Below, one piece after another: positions 57,412 to 64,000 of a stretch of DNA of 64,000 nucleotides. Numbering within the stretch: the first letter of the stretch is position 1; each line of letters starts with the position of its first letter. The DNA is from Scilla litardierei (taxonomy: Eukaryota; Streptophyta; Magnoliopsida; Asparagales; Asparagaceae), in NCBI GenBank assembly GCA_030789695.1, contig CM061140.1, forward strand, positions 172,198,319 to 172,262,318, read 5' to 3'. A program made the translations under genes and the position numbers. The notes under the pieces are model-generated. The model saw nothing but the letters and a program-made list of their open reading frames with translations. It ran no database searches and had not been told where the DNA came from.

Positions 57412-60093
57412 TGTCACACACCGCTCCACAGGATACCCGAGAATTTTGAAACTTTCACTGTTTCACATGACTCCTATAGATATGAGTGTGATGAGAGAGA
57501 AAAGGAGAGAGAATACAAAGAAGAACAGGCAGGCCACTGTGCACACACTGAGATGGTACAGTTAATGCTCCAAAACACCACAAAACAATACACATGAGAA
57601 ACACATCTATAGAATCATTCATATATTACATAAATTCAAGTACAACAGTTATATACAAAGTACAACTCCAACTCAAAGGCACCCCCACTACAACTCACTC
57701 CCTAGTCTACAATGCCTCCACAGCTCCATGCCAACACTCGCCTAAGGAACTACCACAACTTCGCTATCTGAAGGATCCACCTGTCTAATACCTGTGGGAA
57801 AAGGGGGCTGTCATATCACAGTGTGCCCAGTACGAACACCCAACTCTAAATGGCATATTATTTTTACAACATATGCTATAAGGTATGAGAATTGACATAA
57901 AGACAGTAAGGCATGGAAACATGTATAAGAAAGCATAAGTGAGCATAAATAAGCATGTGAGCATAACAATGAGCATGTGAGCATGTGAGCATAAGTGAGC
58001 ATAAATGAGCGAAGATATAAGTAACGACACACTTGGTACAACTACATGCATTATACACTTCCATTAACCTAGTTATATTTAATGGTGAACATGAATATGG
58101 AATCATATTGTCATATTGGTCAATGTGCTAAGGAGTTCTTTGGCATGGCTTCCTAGTTTTTCCCTTTTCTTTCTTTCAAATTTCATTACTCATTCACAAA
58201 GGGCCATGTATCTTCTTGTGCAACCTTTTTTCCATCATAACATAAACTTAGAAATCCATGCCAACCTCCTACCATAGCTAACTTAGCCATGAAAATAGGA
58301 CACACTTCATGCCATCACATTCCAATTCACATATCAATCTCCACATCCATATAAATCTCCACATCCATATATTCATCTTTCAATAGCATTCGTCACATAC
58401 TCATTGTTCAAATAAGATATCATCACAACTTGTACTCTTGCCTTAAGGAAAATTTTCACAAAAAACATGTCTTTTCACATAGAAGAAATTAAAGCATGGC
58501 ATTAATATGTAAAACATGGTATGTGACTAATCTTAAAACTACGAATCTGTTCTGAGTCTGGATTCTGGAAAGATCAATAAATGTCAGGCATTTACAGCTA
58601 GAATCATATAGATGGCTCAACATGAAGATTGTAGGTGTTTTAATGGGAATTACAGACTATCCAAGATCATAATAATTGGATAACTATGGTAAAAGTTATA
58701 GTCCGTACCACGCAGTATGGCAGAATCTGCCCAGAATTGATACTCAGGTAAACATCATCTATTTTCATCTACTTTCAGTCAGAATTTGAATTCGGTTTCT
58801 ACATGAAAATTGTAGCTAACTTGAAGAGCTTTCAGGATTATATTAAATTATAATTTTTGGAGAATTGTATGAAAAGTTATGCTCAATGGAAATCACAGTA
58901 CAGAACTGAAATAAGAAACATAACATCTTACTAATGCAATTTACTTTAACATGTTACTACAACAAAACAAACATGGCAATTAAACACATAATGAAACATG
59001 ATTATTTAGCATGACATATTGAAAAGGGAATCATAATAAGGAAAATATGGCAATATGAACATGATGCACAATAAAAAGGTAACATGGAACTTCAAGCTAA
59101 GTTAGCATAGCAACAACTTGAATTCATTTGTACAACAACTAATAATAACATGCCATTAAGAGTGAGGATTGCTACCTCTCAAGTCCATCTAAACTCCATC
59201 ATTCTCCTCCAAATCCAGCTTGAGCTCCTCCAACCAATACTCATTGCATTCTTCTATCAAGCACTAGTCCAAAGGAGAGAAAAGAGAAGGAGAAGAGAAA
59301 AGAAAGAGAAAAGAATGAATGAATGAAATCATGTCATATTCTTTCTTTTGTTTTTTCCCTTCATTTTCTTAATTTCCTTTTCTCCAAAAATCCATGAAAA
59401 GCAATGTGTCTCATGACTCATCTAAGATGAAGCATGGTGTAATGCTAGGTGTATTCCTTAGAAATTTAGGATTTTAGGAAAATAACTAATTATCATGACA
59501 TATAAGAGAAGACCCTTATACCACTTACCAATTCAAGAAGCCTAATGACCATTCTACCCTCACTCCTTCTAGCTATTAACAAGAATACCATTCTATGTAA
59601 CAACCCCTCAGCTTAGATAGATAATTACAATCATGCTACTATTCATACATGCAACTACATGTACATACAAAATTACACACATTTATGCACACATATATCT
59701 ATCTCCATGTACACCTACTATACACCCATATATCCACATATACACAAGACAAGGCATACATACACACATACATACACTAGTCTAGGTATACACTCCCAAT
59801 ATACATACTTACACACACCAATATTTTTAACATAACTTACAACCATATATACCCAAACATAGTCCATTAATTTATATATCACTACATAAATATGTTAACA
59901 TATATACTAAATACATGTTTTACTAAACATCTAATGATGGACACACACACACACACATTCACATATAACACACCTTATATCCATATATACTTCCCTACAT
60001 ACAAAGATAAAATACATACAAGATAGACATGCATACAAGTATACAAGTATAGAAGCATACACAATTATAGTATTTCACACACAGCGCATTACA
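57412..60093 (-). mobile_element. Solo LTR, 2682 bp, same superfamily as 36952 and 15252
   Basis: It starts tgtcacacaccgctcc and ends cagcgcattaca. Flanks are cttga and cttgg (one mismatch). The block aggcaggccactgtgcac (about 57527) matches the corresponding block in the level-3a LTR, and the acatac/cacaca-rich stretch near the right end mirrors the GT-rich stretch of the plus-strand copy. No ORF of interest is present. Confidence 0.7.
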
Positions 60094-60732
60094 CTTGGTA
60101 TAGCAGTTTCAATCAATTTTAATCCTAACGAAATATCTTCGATTCCATATACTATACTAATTATGAAGCATTCCCAAAGGTACTCCTTGGGTCATCTTAA
60201 TATAATACACGAATTTAAGAAGGATGACATCAACATAAACTGCAAAAAGAACAGATTCAGATATGTCTTGATGTATAAAAACGGCATGATTGGAGTTGCA
60301 CCATTGGAACTAGGCATACATAACAATTTTACTAAACTTAACAAACCATGCCCACGAACTTTATTCCAAACATAGATAGCCTTCTAAATTTGCATGCCAT
60401 GTTATCTTCCTAACCAACACATACTGAAGGATGCTTTATATAAAAATTTTTTATGATCCATATATTAAAGACATTCTTCACATCTGCCTAAAACATGGAT
60501 CATTGTTGACTAACTATAATGGACAAAATGACATGAATATAGTTAAGTCACGAAACAAGACAGAAGATAATAAAATAGTCGATGTCATGCGTTTGAATGA
60601 AGCCTTTAGGAACCAATCTAGACTCATCTTTATCCATGATTCCATCGTGACAACGCTTGACTATAAAAACCAAACGAAAGACCCCAACGGCTTATGCTGA
60701 AGAGCCGGAAACTAGCTCACATGTACCTCATG
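60094..60732. other. AT-rich spacer between two LTR elements
   Basis: Two ORFs (60163-60375, 60431-60700) have no recognisable content and are probably chance. Confidence 0.3.
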
Positions 60733-60965
60733 TGTTAATTCAGTACGCAGTAATAATCAATAAAGCCAAAGGATCAACACAAATCAATCAAAGACACACA
60801 AGACTTGGTAACGCAGTTCGGTGCACACACCTACATCTGCGGGACAACGCCCAGAAAATCAGAATACTTCACTAAAATAATCAATGAGTACAATCACTAA
60901 TTATCGCGATTCTATTAGGAGGAACAACCTCCCCCTCAATACAAACCGTGATGGGTGGTCTCTAC
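60733..60965 (-). repeat. Truncated 3' LTR of the SIRE/Maximus-like Copia element
   Basis: It begins tgttaattcagtacgc and aligns with 63395-63627 until ggtctctac, after which the two differ. Only the terminal ~233 bp of the LTR remain. Confidence 0.7.
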
Positions 60966-61310
60966 ACATCCAGAGGCTCCTCTGTCTCTCTTATTAGTAA
61001 ATAAATCCTCAGGCACATCGGAATAAGAGGAAGAACACTATACCTCACATTTGACAGTAGGCTGTCCAAATGGAATGATATCCAGTGTAGAAGTCAAGCT
61101 CTGAGGGGCCGAAAGAGAAATCGAGTTAAAGACATCGGCGGTGCTGACAGAGAGCCTTCGGTGATCTGCATGTCAAAATTTGGAGACATGGATGCGGTGG
61201 AAACGGCGAAGAAGTGGACAGAATTTGGTGAAGTCAGCCGGTGTAGGTGAAGAGGCCGTGAAAGATAGAACAGCGATGGATTGCCGTACTGGAGAAGGTA
61301 GATGCAAAGA

Positions 61311-63319
61311 TCAGATGGCACTGGCGGAGGATGAGCAATGAGCAGAGGGGCGAGATAACACTCTGATAATTCTAGAGGAAGAGTCATGAGAATTTGTATC
61401 CTGTTGCTCACATTGATTGTTGAGAAATGTCGAGTCTGATGTCATAACATCTGCAGTAACATCGTTTTGTGTTGTATCTAATGTTGCAACATTAGTCACA
61501 ACATGAAGTGTACTCCCTGAAGCTGAGTGTTCTTGCTGTATAATTCAGAATTCCTGACCCATTGCTTCTTTATCTTCATATCAGGATGTCTGACATTTCT
61601 TCCTTCTGACCAATGTCGCATGCGGCTGAAGCAGTTTCTCTCAGTATGGCCTATGAATTTGCAGTAACTGTACACAGAACGACAACCTTTTATACCTCTA
61701 ATCTGCCTCTTCTTCTGATCATGGCCCTTGTGCTGACCCATTCTTTCAAGTTCTTTGGTAACTTAACTTCTTCTTTCAGCAGACACATTATAAAAAGCTC
61801 CTCTATTGTATCCCACACCGGTACGATCTCCTGAAATCTTACCCATGTTCAAGATATCATCCAGCTTTGCTTTTCCAGAATTCCACTTCTCCAATGTGCA
61901 TTCAGCTTTCTCTGCCCTGAGAAGAACATTTTTGAAGTTGCTTTCCAATTCTCTACAGTTCTCCTCAGCTTTCAGACATTCGATTTTGACCTCCTCCTTC
62001 TCTTTCTTCAGTCTTTCATTCTCCTCCTTCAAGACTTTGTTGATATTGCAGATTTGCATCCATTTCTCAAACATCATCTGGTATGCTTTTTGGATATCAT
62101 CGTCATTAACTTCCTCATCGCTATCAACCTCAGAATTATTGTCACTGTCAGATGTTGTACTAAATGTTGTAACATTCTTTCTGACATTTGCAATTTTGTC
62201 TTCCAATGTTGTGCTAGATGTCGCAACATTAAGTCCAATACAGCTAGGGGTGTCGCATTCGGATTGATCATCAAGAATAGCCGTAAAAGCCACATAGTTG
62301 CTGCTGATGTCCTCATTTCCAACACTTCCTTCTGAATCCTCATCCCTCCAGGTACTAGCTAATGATTTCCCTTTCTGCTTCTTGAGGGTATTGGCACATT
62401 CGGCTTGTATGTGCCCAAAACCCTCACATTCTCTGCACTGTATCCCTTTGCCTTTGTTCTTTAACTCATACCTTTGAGTAGGACGGCTGGTGGTATTTTC
62501 AGTAGTGGGAAGATTTGGTCGTGCCATCTTGTTGATAGATCTTGTGTTCTGACCCTTGTTGCTGATCTTTCTCATCATTCTACTGAAATTCTTGGTCAGC
62601 GATGCGATGTCGTCATCAAGTTCATTTATGTGCTTCACAAGCTTCTACCTTTAGTGCCACCCTTTTGTCCCTTATGTTTTGCTTCAAAGTCATTTCATAG
62701 GTCTGAAGTGAACCCATGAGTTCATCCAGTCTCATAGCAGATGTGTTCCTCACTTCTTCAATGGCCGCAATCTTCGCGGAGAACTTATCGGGAAGGGATC
62801 TCAAAGTTTTTTCAACCAACTTCTTTTGAGAGTACTTCTTCCCCAATTGAAATGCCTGATTAGCTATGTCGTGCAGTCTCCCATTGAACTCAGCTACAGT
62901 CTCATCATCATTCATCCTGAGATTTTCAAATTGAGATGCGAGCATTTGAAATTTAGATGCTCTTACCGTACTGGTTCCTTCATGAATATTCTGTATTATA
63001 TCTCATGCTTCCTTTGCATACTCACACGTAGAGATTAACTTGAATTGCTCTTCGTCGACAACGAAAAAAATAGCATTAATAGCTTTAGAATTGCACATGG
63101 CAGCATGTTCTTCAATCCGACTCCAGTCTCTTGCCGATTTGAGGTGTTCTTGGCCATCTTCGTCAATTTCGATCGGCGGTGTCCATCCTTCAATGACAGC
63201 GATCCTTGCCTTCTCATCAAGTGATTAATGAATGCACGCATCCGAGACTTCCAGTAAGTGTAGTTAGTACCACTGAGCAATGGAGGACGAACAATAGATG
63301 CACCTTCTCGTGTAGCCAT
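61311..63319 (-). pseudogene. gag: SIRE/Maximus-type Copia gag, broken by frame changes
   Basis: Pieces in order on the minus strand: 63319-63035 (ATREGASIVRPPLLSGTNYT, the usual Gag start); 62945-62622 (MNDDETVAEFNGRLHDIANQ, LPDKFSAKIAAIEE); 62638-61763 (zinc knuckle CRECEGFGHIQAEC, acidic linker, then a coiled-coil-rich stretch KVLKEENERLKKEKEEVK); 61741-61496 (second knuckle, CKFIGHTERNC); and 61499-61311. The pieces fall in different frames, so at least two frameshifts have occurred. The large Gag with two separated knuckles and a coiled coil fits SIRE/Maximus. Non-functional. Confidence 0.8.
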
Positions 63320-63380
63320 GATTCAAGTACTGAAATCCAAGATCAAACCCTCTTTGATAAAAAAGTAACACGGGTGACCT

Positions 63381-63392
63381 GCTCTGGTACCA
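63381..63392 (-). promoter_or_regulatory. Primer-binding site of the SIRE-like element
   Basis: tggtaccagagc on the minus strand lies two bases from the 5' LTR end. It is the initiator-Met site with one change (T to C at the sixth base). Confidence 0.75.
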
Positions 63393-63394
63393 AT

Positions 63395-64000
63395 TGTTAA
63401 TTCAGTAACGCAGTAATAATCAATAAAGCCAAAGGATCAACACAAACCAATCAAAGACACCCAAGACTTGGTAACGCAGTTTGGTGCGCACACCTACATC
63501 TGCGGGGCCATGCCCAGAAAATCAGAATACTCCACTAAAATAATCAATGAGTACAATCACTAATTATCGTGATTCTATTAGGAGGAACAACCTCCCCCTC
63601 AATACAAATCGTGATGGGTGGTCTCTACCAAACCGTGGAGTATTCTCGGTAAGCTCCCCTTGCACAACCGACTAGATCAACTCCCTTGATCCTCATGCGT
63701 AGCCGTCGGCCTCCGTCCCCGGATGTTAAAAATCGCAAGATCCCCTTGCACCACCAACTAGAATCAACTCTCTTGACTCCTCCACCGTCGGCCTCCCTCC
63801 TGGAGTTCTTCGATCAACTTTCGCAAAAGCCGTGCCCTAGCCGCAAAACTGCGCAGCCCCTATATACTGCGCTCCCCATGATTGCGGAGTAGATATGAAA
63901 GTTCGGTGCGGATTCGACAGCCCGCAAGAATCTGAACCAATTCGGGCAATTGGTTCCGCATTAAACAACTGATTTGCGGATGAGAATCTCTCCAACCGAT
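63395..64000 (-). repeat. 5' LTR of the SIRE-like element (partial, runs off the window)
   Basis: It begins tgttaattcagtaacgc on the plus strand. The first ~233 bp match 60733-60965; the remainder continues beyond the right edge. Confidence 0.75.

Larger units (their letters stand above)
60733..64000 (-). mobile_element. Decayed SIRE/Maximus-like Copia element, pol deleted, cut by window edge
   Basis: On the minus strand, the 5' LTR (63395 to beyond 64000) is followed by a primer site and a frame-broken gag (63319 to about 61311). After that come about 340 bp of unassigned DNA and the LTR fragment at 60733-60965. No protease, integrase or RT is present. The missing pol and shortened 3' LTR suggest one large deletion. 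Confidence 0.7.

Noticed and set aside
57876..58106. Cys/His-rich minus-strand ORFs that look like zinc-binding proteins
   Set aside because: They result from repeated gagcat/gtgagcat motifs within a solo LTR.
1..64000. CRISPR arrays, prokaryotic operons or a defence system
   Set aside because: No repeat-spacer pattern or prokaryotic gene organisation; introns, MITEs and plant retroelements identify a plant nuclear region.

Overview
The window is nuclear DNA of a flowering plant. It holds split genes with GT-AG introns, a nuclear-encoded plastocyanin with a chloroplast/lumen transit peptide, a FRO-type ferric-chelate reductase, a DUF604 glycosyltransferase-like gene and a DVL/RTFL small-peptide gene. 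All of this sits in a dense background of LTR retrotransposons, SINEs and MITEs. The lineage within angiosperms is not resolved from the sequence alone.

Layout. 1-2.7 kb: minisatellite, degenerate LTR-type repeats and a tandem repeat array. 2704-9332: a complete Copia retrotransposon with very short (120 bp) LTRs and a perfect 5-bp target duplication. 9.3-11.2 kb: intergenic, with a SINE. 11211-12915 (+): a two-exon DUF604 glycosyltransferase-like gene. 12.9-15.25 kb: a palindromic foldback element, a Tourist-like MITE and microsatellites. 15.25-18.78 kb: a long LTR carrying another foldback element. 19366-32578 (+): an eight-exon FRO gene, 13.2 kb long because intron 2 is 8.4 kb and filled with a hairpin MITE, antisense exon relics, a solo LTR with a SINE inside it, and a truncated LTR element with a perfect initiator-Met primer-binding site. 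34208-34711 (-): intronless plastocyanin gene.

35.2-54.05 kb is a nested stack of LTR elements at least four levels deep. A Tat/Athila-like LTR remnant is split by a Copia-type solo LTR (36209-53800, TSD gagag). That is split by two further LTRs (36952-50874, TSD gtagt; 51527-53727, near-TSD). The first of these is split by a complete, young Tekay/Del-like chromovirus on the minus strand (38778-48421, TSD gagtt) with 2407-bp LTRs that look about 99.5% identical.

54-64 kb: a degenerate LTR-type repeat, a partial MITE, the DVL/RTFL small gene (56098-56271 +), a solo LTR (57412-60093), and a decayed SIRE/Maximus-like Copia element whose 5' LTR runs off the right edge.

The four host genes are unrelated in pathway: Golgi glycosylation, iron reduction at a membrane, photosynthetic electron transport, and organ-shape signalling. 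The most unusual signals belong to the mobile DNA. They are an apparent frame-preserving intron between gag and pol of the chromovirus, candidate splice sites that could give the Copia separate Gag and Pol messages, and foldback elements whose arms are themselves palindromes.
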